NCBI RefSeq assembly: GCF_001007875.1
Contig: NZ_CP011412.1
Location: 2,542,001 to 2,606,000, forward strand
Origin: Sedimenticola thiotaurini
Lineage (GTDB): Bacteria > Pseudomonadota > Gammaproteobacteria > Chromatiales > Chromatiaceae
DNA: 64,000 nt
Direction: 5' to 3'
The first letter of the stretch is position 1, and each line of letters begins with the position of its first letter. Positions 42,289-50,762 of the stretch are shown piece by piece. A program made the position numbers and the translations under genes. Below the pieces are notes generated by a model. It did no database searches, was not told the DNA's origin, and saw nothing but the letters and a program-made list of their open reading frames with translations.

Positions 42289-43545
42289 ATGACCAAGAAA
42301 AACGCTTTCTATGCACAATCGGGCGGTGTGACCGCCGTTATCAACAGCTCCGCCTGCGGCGTTATCGAAACCGCCCGCAAGCACGCGGATCAGATCGGCA
42401 CCGTGTACGCGGGTCGCAACGGCATTATCGGCGCCCTCACCGAGGAGCTGATCGATACCAGCCTGGAATCCGACCAGGCGATCGCCGCTCTGCGTAGCAC
42501 ACCATCCGGTGCCTTCGGCTCTTGCCGTTTCAAACTGAAAAGTCTGGAAGAGAACCGGCGCGAATACGAGCGCCTGATCGAGGTATTCAAGGCCCACAAT
42601 ATCGGTTACTTCTTCTACAACGGCGGCGGTGACTCCGCTGACACCTGCTACAAGGTCTCCCAGTTGTCAGAAAAGATGGGCTTCCCGGTCCAGGCGATCC
42701 ATGTCCCCAAGACCGTGGACAACGACCTGCCGATCACCGACAACTGCCCCGGTTTCGGCTCAGTCGCCAAATACATTGCGGTCTCCACCCTCGAGGCCAG
42801 CTACGATGTGCGCTCCATGGCTGCAACGTCCACCAAGATATTCGTTATCGAAGTGATGGGTCGTCACGCCGGCTGGATCGCCGCCGCCGGCGCACTGGTG
42901 GAGGATTACGGTATCCCGGTAGTCACCCTGTTCCCAGAGGTGGAGTTTAACCAGGAGAAGTTCCTGGCGGCGGTTGACGCCAAGGTCAAGGAGCACGGTT
43001 ACTGCTCGATCGTAGTCTCCGAGGGTTGCCACTGGCCGGACGGCAAGTTCCTGGCCGAACAGGGCACCCGGGACTCCTTTGGTCACGCCCAGCTGGGCGG
43101 CGCAGCGCCGGTGGTGGCCAACATCATCAAGGATGCACTGGGTTACAAATACCACTGGGCGGTGGCCGATTACCTGCAGCGGGCCGCCCGACACCTGGCA
43201 TCCGCTTCCGACGTGGAACAGGCCTATGCCCTGGGTGCCGCAGCGGTGGAAAAGGCCCTGGAAGGTAAGAACTCCATCATGCCGACCGTGGTGCGTGACT
43301 CATCTTCGCCCTACCAGTGGCATATCGGCGAGGCCCCCCTGAGCGAGGTCGCCAACGTGGAGAAGATGATGCCGATGGATTTCATCAGCGACGATGGCTA
43401 CGGCATCACCGACAAATGCAAAGAGTACCTCTACCCGCTGATCAAGGGTGAGGCGTACCCGGAGTATGACGATAACGGCATGCCCCGCTACGTAACCCTG
43501 AAAAGTGGCATCGTGGAGAAGAAGTTGCCGCCATTCGAGCTCTGA
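42289..43545 (+). CDS. Pyrophosphate-dependent 6-phosphofructokinase
   Basis: This 418-residue enzyme phosphorylates fructose 6-phosphate with PPi, a reversible reaction serving glycolysis or gluconeogenesis. PPi specificity is read from two positions. The loop GGGDSADT has Asp (D115) where ATP enzymes have Gly, and PKTVDND has Lys (K141) where ATP enzymes have Gly (PGTIDND). MGRHAGW, the substrate motif, is present. In some autotrophic gammaproteobacteria related enzymes also act on Calvin-cycle sugars; that is not shown here. A GTGAAGG element precedes the ATG. An inorganic pyrophosphatase gene follows. Confidence 0.93.
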   Translation: MTKKNAFYAQSGGVTAVINSSACGVIETARKHADQIGTVYAGRNGIIGALTEELIDTSLESDQAIAALRSTPSGAFGSCRFKLKSLEENRREYERLIEVFKAHNIGYFFYNGGGDSADTCYKVSQLSEKMGFPVQAIHVPKTVDNDLPITDNCPGFGSVAKYIAVSTLEASYDVRSMAATSTKIFVIEVMGRHAGWIAAAGALVEDYGIPVVTLFPEVEFNQEKFLAAVDAKVKEHGYCSIVVSEGCHWPDGKFLAEQGTRDSFGHAQLGGAAPVVANIIKDALGYKYHWAVADYLQRAARHLASASDVEQAYALGAAAVEKALEGKNSIMPTVVRDSSSPYQWHIGEAPLSEVANVEKMMPMDFISDDGYGITDKCKEYLYPLIKGEAYPEYDDNGMPRYVTLKSGIVEKKLPPFEL

Positions 43546-43576
43546 TCCAGGCCGCGTTTGTCAAGGCTGACGCCAG

Positions 43577-43607
43577 GGGCCGGCCCGGTTCAAGCCGGCG
43601 CCGGCCC
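43577..43607 (+). terminator. GC-rich hairpin after the phosphofructokinase gene
   Basis: GGGCCGGC (43577-43584) pairs with GCCGGCCC (43600-43607), and CCGG/CCGG pair inside around TTCAAG. It lies 32 bp after the stop codon. There is no T-run behind it, so it is a possible Rho-assisted or stabilising element rather than a standard terminator. Confidence 0.45.
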
Positions 43608-43753
43608 TTGGCCGTTACAAAGAAACCCGCCCCACTTGGAGCCACTCTACCCGGCTCCGGGCCCGGGGAAGCCTCAAACGGCTCAGAGAAGCGTCAAATG
43701 GCCTGTATCCATCAAACAACTTATAGGAATATCATCTAGAATTATAAGATGTT

Positions 43754-43782
43754 TTGAAAAAAAGCCCTGGGTCGGTTCTAAT
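43754..43782 (+). promoter_or_regulatory. Sigma-70-type promoter of ppa
   Basis: TTGAAA (43754-43759) and TCTAAT (43777-43782) each differ from consensus at one position and are spaced by 17 bp, 41 bp before the ppa start codon. It implies that ppa is transcribed separately from the phosphofructokinase gene. Confidence 0.7.
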
Positions 43783-43822
43783 AGGCGGCTCATTTTCACT
43801 TAATTTTGCACGGCGAGAACCC

Positions 43823-44371
43823 ATGAATCTGGATAGAGTAAGTTCGGGTAGTGATGTACCCAACGAGATCAACGTCATTATTGAAATTCCAGCCCAGTCC
43901 GATCCGGTGAAATATGAGCTGGACAAGGAGACCGGCGCCATGTTTGTGGATCGTTTCATGTCCACCTCCATGCGTTATCCATGCAATTATGGCTACGTCC
44001 CCCATACCCTGTCCGCTGACGGCGACCCGGTTGATGTGCTGGTGGTGACCCGCTACCCGCTGATCCCCGGATCGGTCATCCAGTGCCGTCCTATCGGGGT
44101 ACTGAAGATGGCCGACGAGGCCGGTGATGACGCCAAGGTACTGGCCGTGCCGATCGACAAGCTCTCCAAACGCTACCGCAAAATGGAGAGTTTCCGGGAC
44201 ATCAGCGAAGACACCCTGAACCAGATCTCCCACTTCTTCGAGCACTACAAGGATCTCGACGAAGGCAAATGGGTCCGGGTACAGGGCTGGGGCGGCGTTG
44301 ACGAGGCCAAAAAAGAGATCGAGGCCAGCATCGCCATGTATAACGACGCACCGGAAAAACCCAACTTCTAA
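43823..44371 (+). CDS. ppa: Soluble inorganic pyrophosphatase
   Basis: This 182-residue family I pyrophosphatase hydrolyses PPi to phosphate, pulling biosynthetic reactions forward. It matches E. coli Ppa across [21 protein letters not shown] and the metal-binding signature DGDPVDVLV, and ends with [17 protein letters not shown]. The ATG at 43823 follows GGCGAGA and aligns with the family start. It has its own promoter although it lies just downstream of a PPi-using phosphofructokinase. Confidence 0.97.
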   Translation: MNLDRVSSGSDVPNEINVIIEIPAQSDPVKYELDKETGAMFVDRFMSTSMRYPCNYGYVPHTLSADGDPVDVLVVTRYPLIPGSVIQCRPIGVLKMADEAGDDAKVLAVPIDKLSKRYRKMESFRDISEDTLNQISHFFEHYKDLDEGKWVRVQGWGGVDEAKKEIEASIAMYNDAPEKPNF

Positions 44372-44487
44372 CCCATCGGGAGCCGTCGGGCTCTTGCAGG
44401 ACGGGATCGACATTACAGACCGTTGAGCTGACGCTGCCCCTGGGGGCGGCGTCTTCGTCTCAGTCATCAGATCCCGACGGGAACCCC

Positions 44488-45021
44488 ATGAAAATCTGTA
44501 TTCTTTCCGACAGTCACGATCATATACCACTGCTGGATTACGCCGTCGCCGAGGCCCGTGAGCGGGGTGCCGAAGCGGTTGTCCACTGCGGCGATGTGGT
44601 GGCCCCCAGCACATTGAAATGTCTCAAAAAACACCAGTTGCCAACGCACGTGATTCACGGCAACAACACCGGTGACCTGTTCACCCTGGGACAACTGGCC
44701 AATGATCCGGAAAATACCATCCGCTACTACGGTATGGATGCCAGTCTGGAATTGAGCGGCAAGAAGATTTTCCTGGTCCATTATCCCCACTACGCCCGGG
44801 CCATGGCCGCGACTGGCGATTGGGACCTGGTCTGCTGCGGCCACAGCCACAAGGTGGCGGCCCAGGAGATACCCAATATTCGCGGTGGAGTCACCCTGCT
44901 GATCAATCCCGGCACTGTCGGGGGTGTCGGCGGCTCTCCCGCCACCTATGTCATGGCCGATCTGGATACCATGAACTTCCAATTCCACGAAATCCCCAAG
45001 AGCATTGAGCATCAATCATGA
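44488..45021 (+). CDS. YfcE/MJ0936-type metallophosphoesterase
   Basis: This 177-residue protein has the compact calcineurin-like phosphoesterase fold. Metal ligands are visible in order: DSHDH (residues 8-12), HCGDV, GNNTGD, VHYPHY, CCGHSHK and NPGTVGG. Small enzymes of this type hydrolyse phosphodiesters in vitro; the natural substrate is unknown. Its stop overlaps the moaC start by four bases (ATGA), so the two are translationally coupled. Confidence 0.9.
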   Translation: MKICILSDSHDHIPLLDYAVAEARERGAEAVVHCGDVVAPSTLKCLKKHQLPTHVIHGNNTGDLFTLGQLANDPENTIRYYGMDASLELSGKKIFLVHYPHYARAMAATGDWDLVCCGHSHKVAAQEIPNIRGGVTLLINPGTVGGVGGSPATYVMADLDTMNFQFHEIPKSIEHQS

Positions 45022-45500
45022 GCAAACTGACGCACTTCAACCAATCCGGTGAAGCCCACATGGTGGATGTGGGTGAGAAGCAGGAGACCCAACGCACCGC
45101 CGTCACGGAAGGTCGTATCGTGATGGCGCCGGAAACACTGCAACTGATCCTGCAGGGCGATCATAAAAAGGGGGACGTCCTGGGTATCGCCCGGGTAGCC
45201 GGCATCATGGCCGCCAAACGGACCGCCGATCTGGTACCACTCTGCCATCCCCTGGCCCTGACCCACGTGAATATTGATCTCACTCCGGAGCCTGAACAGT
45301 CCGCCGTCCATTGCCTCACCACGGTCAAAACCCGGGGCCAGACCGGCGTGGAGATGGAGGCACTGTGCGCCACCCAGGTGGCGCTGTTGACGATTTACGA
45401 CATGTGCAAGGCGGTTGACCGGGGCATGTCGATCGAACAGGTGCGTCTGCTGGAGAAAGCGGGGGGAAAATCGGGTCACTGGAGAAGATCTGCCGATTAA
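45018..45500 (+). CDS. moaC: Cyclic pyranopterin monophosphate synthase
   Basis: MoaC acts after MoaA in molybdenum cofactor synthesis and forms cyclic pyranopterin monophosphate. The 160-residue protein has [19 protein letters not shown] at the start, the active-site stretch [13 protein letters not shown] and [24 protein letters not shown], quoted in parts. No other moa gene lies nearby. Confidence 0.97.
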   Translation: MSKLTHFNQSGEAHMVDVGEKQETQRTAVTEGRIVMAPETLQLILQGDHKKGDVLGIARVAGIMAAKRTADLVPLCHPLALTHVNIDLTPEPEQSAVHCLTTVKTRGQTGVEMEALCATQVALLTIYDMCKAVDRGMSIEQVRLLEKAGGKSGHWRRSAD

Positions 45501-45639
45501 TAACAGCGGTTTTCCTGACATCTATCAATACAACCCCCATTACTGACACCCGCCATCACTCCCGTTCCGGAGCTAATATCCGTAAAATATGCTTGGGTTG
45601 GCATGGCGTTAAAGCCCCTTGTTTATTCGGGAGCAATCA

Positions 45640-46104
45640 ATGAAAAACTTCATCGAATGGAATGAAGAGTTGAGTGTTGGCATCGAGGAGATTGATGAAC
45701 AGCACAAAGTACTCGTCGGACTGATCAACCGGATGCACGACGCGATACATCAGCGTCATGGCAGTGACGTAGTGGAAGGGATCCTTGCAGAGCTGGCCGA
45801 ATATACCCGCATCCATTTTGCCGTTGAAGAGAGCCTGATGCGTCTGCTCAATTTTCCTGGTTATGAAGAGCACCGGGATCTGCACGAAGAACTGATCGAC
45901 CAGATGGTGGATTTGCAGCAGAAAATTGCCGAGGGTAAGCACTCAATTGGCTTCGAACTGATGCATTTCCTCAAGGTCTGGCTGGCTAAACACATCATGG
46001 AAGAGGATATGCAGTACAGCGGCTTCTTCCTGGCTGCGGGAGCCAATCCGAAACTGACCAACCGCTCCTGGGTGAAGCGGCTTTGGTCGAATATCATCCA
46101 CTAG
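45640..46104 (+). CDS. Bacteriohemerythrin
   Basis: This 154-residue protein is a single hemerythrin domain, which binds O2 at a non-haem di-iron site. All seven ligands are present at the usual spacing: H22, H59, E63, H78, H82, H118 and D123. The last 25 residues form a short extra tail. Such stand-alone proteins are proposed to store, sense or deliver oxygen to oxidases in microaerobic bacteria. The ATG at 45640 follows CGGGAG. It is flanked by moaC and engB without an obvious operon link. Confidence 0.95.
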   Translation: MKNFIEWNEELSVGIEEIDEQHKVLVGLINRMHDAIHQRHGSDVVEGILAELAEYTRIHFAVEESLMRLLNFPGYEEHRDLHEELIDQMVDLQQKIAEGKHSIGFELMHFLKVWLAKHIMEEDMQYSGFFLAAGANPKLTNRSWVKRLWSNIIH

Positions 46105-46174
46105 GCAGGCAAATTGCTGGCGATGTGACGCTGATTGGGGTAAGTTCGCAGGCTTTGCAACCAAGACCAGCGCA

Positions 46175-46792
46175 ATGAACAGCTTCTACCACCAGGCAAG
46201 ATTCCTCACCAGCGCCGCAAAACTTGAACAGTCCCCGCCCGACACTGGCGCCGAAGTCGCCTTTGCCGGGCGTTCCAATGCCGGCAAATCCAGCGCCATC
46301 AACGCCCTGTGCCAGCAAAAGAGCCTGGCCCGAACCAGCAAAACCCCCGGTCGCACCCAACTGCTCAATTTCTTTGCCCTGGACCCGGAACACCGGCTGG
46401 TGGATCTGCCGGGGTATGGCTACGCCAAGGTGGCAGAGCAGATCAAACGGCAGTGGCAGGCGGAACTGGCCGCCTACCTGGAGCAACGCACATCGCTGCG
46501 GGGGGTGATCCTGCTGGCCGATGCGCGCCATCCCCTGAAGGAGTTTGACCTGCAGATGCTGGAGTGGAGTGGCCAGATCCAGCTACCGGTACACCTGTTG
46601 CTCACCAAGGCAGACAAGCTGAAACGGGGCGCCGCGGCGAAAAGTCTGCAGCAGGTAAAGCAGGCCCTGAAGCAGATCAACGGCATGCACAGCGTACAAC
46701 TCTTTTCCGCCCTCAAACGTCAGGGTATTGATGAAGTCCACGCCGTGCTGGACAAGTGGCTGGAGGTATCGGCCCCAGCCGCCCCGGACTGA
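46175..46792 (+). CDS. engB: Ribosome-biogenesis GTPase EngB (YihA/YsxC)
   Basis: EngB is an essential small GTPase in large-subunit assembly. The 205-residue protein has G1 [10 protein letters not shown]2 within [10 protein letters not shown]3 [10 protein letters not shown] and G4 TKADKLKRG. It converges on polA, the arrangement seen in E. coli, where the small RNA gene spf lies between them. Confidence 0.96.
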   Translation: MNSFYHQARFLTSAAKLEQSPPDTGAEVAFAGRSNAGKSSAINALCQQKSLARTSKTPGRTQLLNFFALDPEHRLVDLPGYGYAKVAEQIKRQWQAELAAYLEQRTSLRGVILLADARHPLKEFDLQMLEWSGQIQLPVHLLLTKADKLKRGAAAKSLQQVKQALKQINGMHSVQLFSALKRQGIDEVHAVLDKWLEVSAPAAPD

Positions 46793-46913
46793 ACAAAACG
46801 GCCCGGGGGCACAACCCGACCGATCCGCCTCTCGCCTCCGCTCCCCAATCCGCTGTCATCTGCCGGAGCATACTTCCCGGCGGCTGCCGCTTTACGCACC
46901 TGATCCTGGGGAC

Positions 46914-46960
46914 AAAAAAAGACCCTGTCACCCAAGGGGAGTCAAGGTGATCAGGGTCTT
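46914..46960 (-). terminator. Strong leftward terminator after polA/candidate sRNA
   Basis: On the minus strand AAGACCCTG (46960-46952) pairs with CAGGGTCTT (46927-46919), and TCACC pairs with GGTGA inside, leaving a 13-base loop that contains CTCCCC. The stem runs into a T-run that ends at 46914. No T-run exists for the plus strand, so it acts leftward. Confidence 0.9.
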
Positions 46961-47030
46961 AGCGCCCGACTTGGGGTCGTCGGGGACAGGTCACTTGGGG
47001 AGAAGTGACCGCGCCAGCTGGCGCTACTTA
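46914..47030 (-). ncRNA. Candidate small RNA between polA and engB with C-rich loops
   Basis: Downstream of polA on its own strand, four consecutive hairpins occur. The first is GCGCC-AGCT-GGCGC (47024-47011). The second is GGTCACTT-CTCCCC-AAGTGACC (47010-46989), a perfect 8-bp stem. The third is CCCGAC-GACCCCAA-GTCGGG (46984-46965). The fourth is the terminator. Loops two to four all expose CCCC preceded by A or U, which could pair with Shine-Dalgarno sequences. The E. coli sRNA Spot 42 and Pseudomonas ErsA are encoded at this same polA-engB position. No primary sequence match to them is claimed. A separate promoter is weak (TTGAAC at 47060-47055, TATCTC at 47038-47033), so the RNA may instead be cut from the polA mRNA. 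Confidence 0.55.
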
Positions 47031-47079
47031 ATGAGATAGCAGAAATCACCAATAGTTCAATGCCGACAGAAATTTCCGC

Positions 47080-49797
47080 TCAATGCGCTTCATCCCAGTT
47101 ATCCCCGACGCCGATGTCCACCAACAGCGGGACCTCCAGGCTGGCGGCCGACTCCATATAGCCACGAATCCGTTCACAAACCGGCTCCAGTTCCGCCTCC
47201 GCCACTTCGAAAACCAGCTCGTCATGCACCTGCATCACCATTTTCACCGGCGGACGCTCTTTCTCTATCCACCCATCCACCGCCAGCATGGCACGCTTGA
47301 TGATATCTGAAGCGGTACCCTGCATCGGCGCATTGATCGCGGTGCGTTCCGCCGCCGCCTGACGCATCTTGTTCCGGGCATTGATCTCCGGCAGATGCAG
47401 CCGGCGGCCAAACACCGTCTCCACGAACCCCTTGGCATGGGCCTCCTCCCGCATCCGGTCCATGTAGGCCCGCACCCCGGGATAGCGGTCAAAATAGAGA
47501 TCCACGTACTGCTGGGCCGCGGCCCGCTCGATGCCCAGCTGTTTGGCCAGGCCGAATGCGGACATACCGTAGATCAGACCGAAATTGATCGCCTTGGCAG
47601 AGCGCCGCTGATCCGCCGTCACCTGCTCCACACTGTCGACCCCAAATACCTCTGCGGCGGTCGCCTGGTGGATATCCACCCCGGCGGCAAACGCTTTCAG
47701 CAAACCCGCATCACCGGACAAGTGGGCCATGATCCGCAGTTCGATCTGGGAGTAGTCGGCCGCCACGATACGACACCCCGCGTCGGCAATGAATGCCTGG
47801 CGAATACGCCGTCCCTGGTCGCTGCGCACCGGGATGTTCTGCAGATTGGGATCGGACGAACTGAGACGCCCGGTGGCGGCCACCGCCTGATGATAGGAGG
47901 TGTGCACCCGCCCGGTCTCCGGATTAACCATCTGGGGCAGCTTGTCTGTGTAGGTCGACTTCAACTTGGCGCAACCCCGGTGTTCCAGGATCAGGGCCGG
48001 CAGCTCATAGCCCTGCTCGGCCAGCTCCTGCAATACCGACTCCGCCGTGGACGGAGCACCCTTAGGGGTCTTGGCCACCACTGGCAGCTCCAGCTCTTCA
48101 AAAAATATCTGCCCGATCTGCTTGGGGGAACTGAGGTTGAAGCTGCGCCCGGCCACCGCATAGGCCTGCTGCTCGAGCTCATGCATCCGCTTGGCCAGCT
48201 CCTGACTCTGCTGATGCAGCAGCTTCGAATCGATACGTACACCACAACGCTCCATACGGGACAGCACCGGCACCAGGGGAATCTCCAGGCTCTGCAGCAG
48301 ACCGGCCAATTCGCCCTCTGCCTGCAGGGCCGGCCAGAGCGCCTGATGCAGCCGCAGGGTGATCTCCGCATCCTCCGCCGCATAGGGTACCGCTTTCTCC
48401 AACGGCACCTGATCAAAGCGGAGCTGCTTGGCCCCCTTGCCTGCCACATCCTCGTACTTGATAGTCTTCACTCCCAGGTACTTTTGTGCCAACGAATCCA
48501 TATCATGGCGGGTGGCGGTGGAGTCCAGCACGTAGGATTCCAGCATGGTGTCGAAGGCGACTCCCCGCAGGGTAATACCGTAACGGGCCAGCACACTCAT
48601 ATCGTACTTCAGGTTCTGACCGATCTTGCGGCAGTGAGGATCCTCCAGCAGGGGTTTAAGCTGTTCCAGCACCCAGTCCCGCTCCAGCTGTTCAGGCGCA
48701 CCGGGATAACAGTGGGCCACCGGCACATAGGCCGCCTCTCCCGGCTGCAGGGCGAATGAGACGCCGACCAGCTCCGCCTGCATGTAGTCAAGACTGGTGG
48801 TCTCGGTATCGAAGGCGAACTCACCCGCTGCACGTAACCGCTCCAGCCAGGCACTGAAGACCTCCCGGTCTAGCACCTGTTCATAATTTTGCTCCAGGTC
48901 GTCAGCGCTGTTGGATACGGACTCCCCGACGGCCTCCCCGCTCTCCTGCTCCAGCGTGTCCAACAGCCGGCGTGCCTCGATCCGGCTGTACCATTCACGC
49001 AGCGCCGCCAGGTCCGGCTGGGTAGGCTGCAGGTCATCCGGCCCCTGGGCCAGCTCAATATCCAGTTTGATCGTAGTCAGACGACGGGAGAGATCCAGCT
49101 GTTCCAGGTGCTCCCGCAGGTACTCCCCGACTTTGCCCTTGATCTCGTCGGCGTGCGCCTTGATCCCCTCGATGGAACCGTAGGCAGAAAGCCATTTGAC
49201 CGCCGTTTTCGGACCGCATTTGGGGATCCCCGGAATATTGTCCGAGGTGTCACCCACCAGGGCGAGATAATCGATAATCTGCTCCGGCTTAACGCCGAAC
49301 TTGTCCACCACACCCTGGCGATCCAGCCGGCTATCGGTCATGGTGTTGATCAGGGTGACGTGGCCATCCACCAGCTGGGCCAGATCCTTGTCACCGGTGG
49401 AGATCAGGGTCTGCATGCCGGCCCGGGATGCCTGGGTGGCCAGAGTACCGATGACATCATCCGCCTCCACTCCCGGCACGACCAACAGTGGCAATCCCAT
49501 CGCCTCCACGATGCGGTGCAGCGGTTCAATCTGCTCCCGCAGCTCATCCGGCATGGGCGGACGGTTGGCCTTGTACTGGTCATACATCTCGTTTCTGAAG
49601 CTTCCCCCAGGGGCATCGAACACCACCGCCATATGGGTTGGCTGGTACTCAATCATCAGCTTGCGCAGCATATTCACCACCCCGACGATGGCACCGGTTG
49701 CCTCACCACGGGAGTTGGTCAGTGGTGGCAGCGCATGGTAGGCACGGAACAGGTATGAGGAGCCATCGACCAGGATAAACGGGCTTTCTGCAGTCAT
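47080..49797 (-). CDS. polA: DNA polymerase I
   Basis: PolA fills gaps and removes RNA primers during replication and repair. The 905-residue enzyme has three domains: a 5'-3' nuclease (about 1-290, with VEADDVIGTLA and GDKDLAQLV), a proofreading 3'-5' exonuclease (about 320-515, active motif FDTETTSLD) and the polymerase (about 520-905). Polymerase motifs A, B and C are AADYSQIELRI, RRSAKAINFGLIYG and VHDELVFEV. The ATG at 49797 gives the standard start MTAESPFILVDGSSYLFRAY; a longer in-frame reading has no support. It is divergent from the HAD hydrolase gene. Confidence 0.97.
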   Translation of the reverse strand: MTAESPFILVDGSSYLFRAYHALPPLTNSRGEATGAIVGVVNMLRKLMIEYQPTHMAVVFDAPGGSFRNEMYDQYKANRPPMPDELREQIEPLHRIVEAMGLPLLVVPGVEADDVIGTLATQASRAGMQTLISTGDKDLAQLVDGHVTLINTMTDSRLDRQGVVDKFGVKPEQIIDYLALVGDTSDNIPGIPKCGPKTAVKWLSAYGSIEGIKAHADEIKGKVGEYLREHLEQLDLSRRLTTIKLDIELAQGPDDLQPTQPDLAALREWYSRIEARRLLDTLEQESGEAVGESVSNSADDLEQNYEQVLDREVFSAWLERLRAAGEFAFDTETTSLDYMQAELVGVSFALQPGEAAYVPVAHCYPGAPEQLERDWVLEQLKPLLEDPHCRKIGQNLKYDMSVLARYGITLRGVAFDTMLESYVLDSTATRHDMDSLAQKYLGVKTIKYEDVAGKGAKQLRFDQVPLEKAVPYAAEDAEITLRLHQALWPALQAEGELAGLLQSLEIPLVPVLSRMERCGVRIDSKLLHQQSQELAKRMHELEQQAYAVAGRSFNLSSPKQIGQIFFEELELPVVAKTPKGAPSTAESVLQELAEQGYELPALILEHRGCAKLKSTYTDKLPQMVNPETGRVHTSYHQAVAATGRLSSSDPNLQNIPVRSDQGRRIRQAFIADAGCRIVAADYSQIELRIMAHLSGDAGLLKAFAAGVDIHQATAAEVFGVDSVEQVTADQRRSAKAINFGLIYGMSAFGLAKQLGIERAAAQQYVDLYFDRYPGVRAYMDRMREEAHAKGFVETVFGRRLHLPEINARNKMRQAAAERTAINAPMQGTASDIIKRAMLAVDGWIEKERPPVKMVMQVHDELVFEVAEAELEPVCERIRGYMESAASLEVPLLVDIGVGDNWDEAH

Positions 49798-50076
49798 CTT
49801 TTCTCTTCTATTACGGGTCACGACAGTGAAGCCGCAGGATACCCCATCGGGCCCCTGCCCTGATACCCGGAAGCTGTGCAATTCACACCGTCGCAGGACA
49901 TACCGACAGCCAATGGATAAAAAATCACCCATTCCCGGGACAAACCCTATACTTACTTGACACTTGATCCGCCTGCGGGTTTGCCAGATAGTGGCAGTAA
50001 GCGCCTAAGAATAAAAGCTATATAACCATGCTAACCCTGCGTTAATACAGGATCGATAATGAGACAGGGAGGCCGT

Positions 50077-50760
50077 ATGCAACTGACCTTTGCGTTTGAC
50101 ATCTATGGGACCCTGATCGATACCTCAGGCATCACCCAGAATCTGCGCCGCCTGGTGGGGGACCAGGCCGAGCTGTTTTCCAGCCGCTGGCGCGAAAAGC
50201 AGCTGGAGTACTCGTTCCGTCGCGGACTGATGGGGGATTACGTGGATTTCTCTGTCTGTACGCGGCAGGCATTGGCCTATACATCGGCGCAACTGGAACT
50301 GCCGATCAGTGACAGCGCCACGGAGGAGTTGCTGGAAGCGTACCGCCACCTGCCGGCGTTTCCCGAAGTGCCGCTGGCCCTGGCGAAACTCCGGGATAGC
50401 GGCCATCGACTCTACGCCTTCTCCAACGGCGTACCGGCTGACCTGGAGATATTGCTCAGCTCCGCAGGCATCCGCGATAACTTCATCGACCTGGTCAGTG
50501 TGGATGAAATCCACACCTTCAAGCCGGATCCGGCCACTTACCGCCATTTTCTGGCCCGGTCCGGCGTCCCCCCGGACCGCTGTTTTCTGGTTTCCAGCAA
50601 CCCTTTCGATCTGCTGGGCGCCATGGCCGTCTCCCTGCGTAGCGCGTGGATCCGGCGCAGTGATGCAAACCATTTTGACCCCTGGGGGAAGCAGCCAGAA
50701 CTCACTTTCACTTCGCTAACCGACCTGCAGCAGGCGTTTGATTCACCCAGAGGGACCTGA
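50077..50760 (+). CDS. Haloacid dehalogenase type II hydrolase
   Basis: This 227-residue HAD-superfamily protein has the nucleophile motif FDIYGTLID (D8), then YAFSNG (motif II), KPDPATYRHF (motif III Lys) and SSNPFDLLGA (in place of motif IV). The FDxYGT and SNG/SNPFD pattern is characteristic of L-2-haloacid dehalogenases, which use Asp to displace a halide, but substrate cannot be read from sequence. The ATG at 50077 is set by a GGGAGG site. Only two bases separate its stop from the start of the next gene, so both are one transcript. Confidence 0.88.
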   Translation: MQLTFAFDIYGTLIDTSGITQNLRRLVGDQAELFSSRWREKQLEYSFRRGLMGDYVDFSVCTRQALAYTSAQLELPISDSATEELLEAYRHLPAFPEVPLALAKLRDSGHRLYAFSNGVPADLEILLSSAGIRDNFIDLVSVDEIHTFKPDPATYRHFLARSGVPPDRCFLVSSNPFDLLGAMAVSLRSAWIRRSDANHFDPWGKQPELTFTSLTDLQQAFDSPRGT

Positions 50761-50762
50761 GG

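Noticed and set aside
47395-48759. 454-residue reading frame on the plus strand
   Set aside because: It is antisense to the polymerase domains of polA and has low-complexity, Gln/His/Leu-rich composition.
49930-50040. Promoter with TTGACA near 49958 for the HAD gene
   Set aside because: No -10 element at a workable spacing; TATATA downstream is too far away. Left unannotated.
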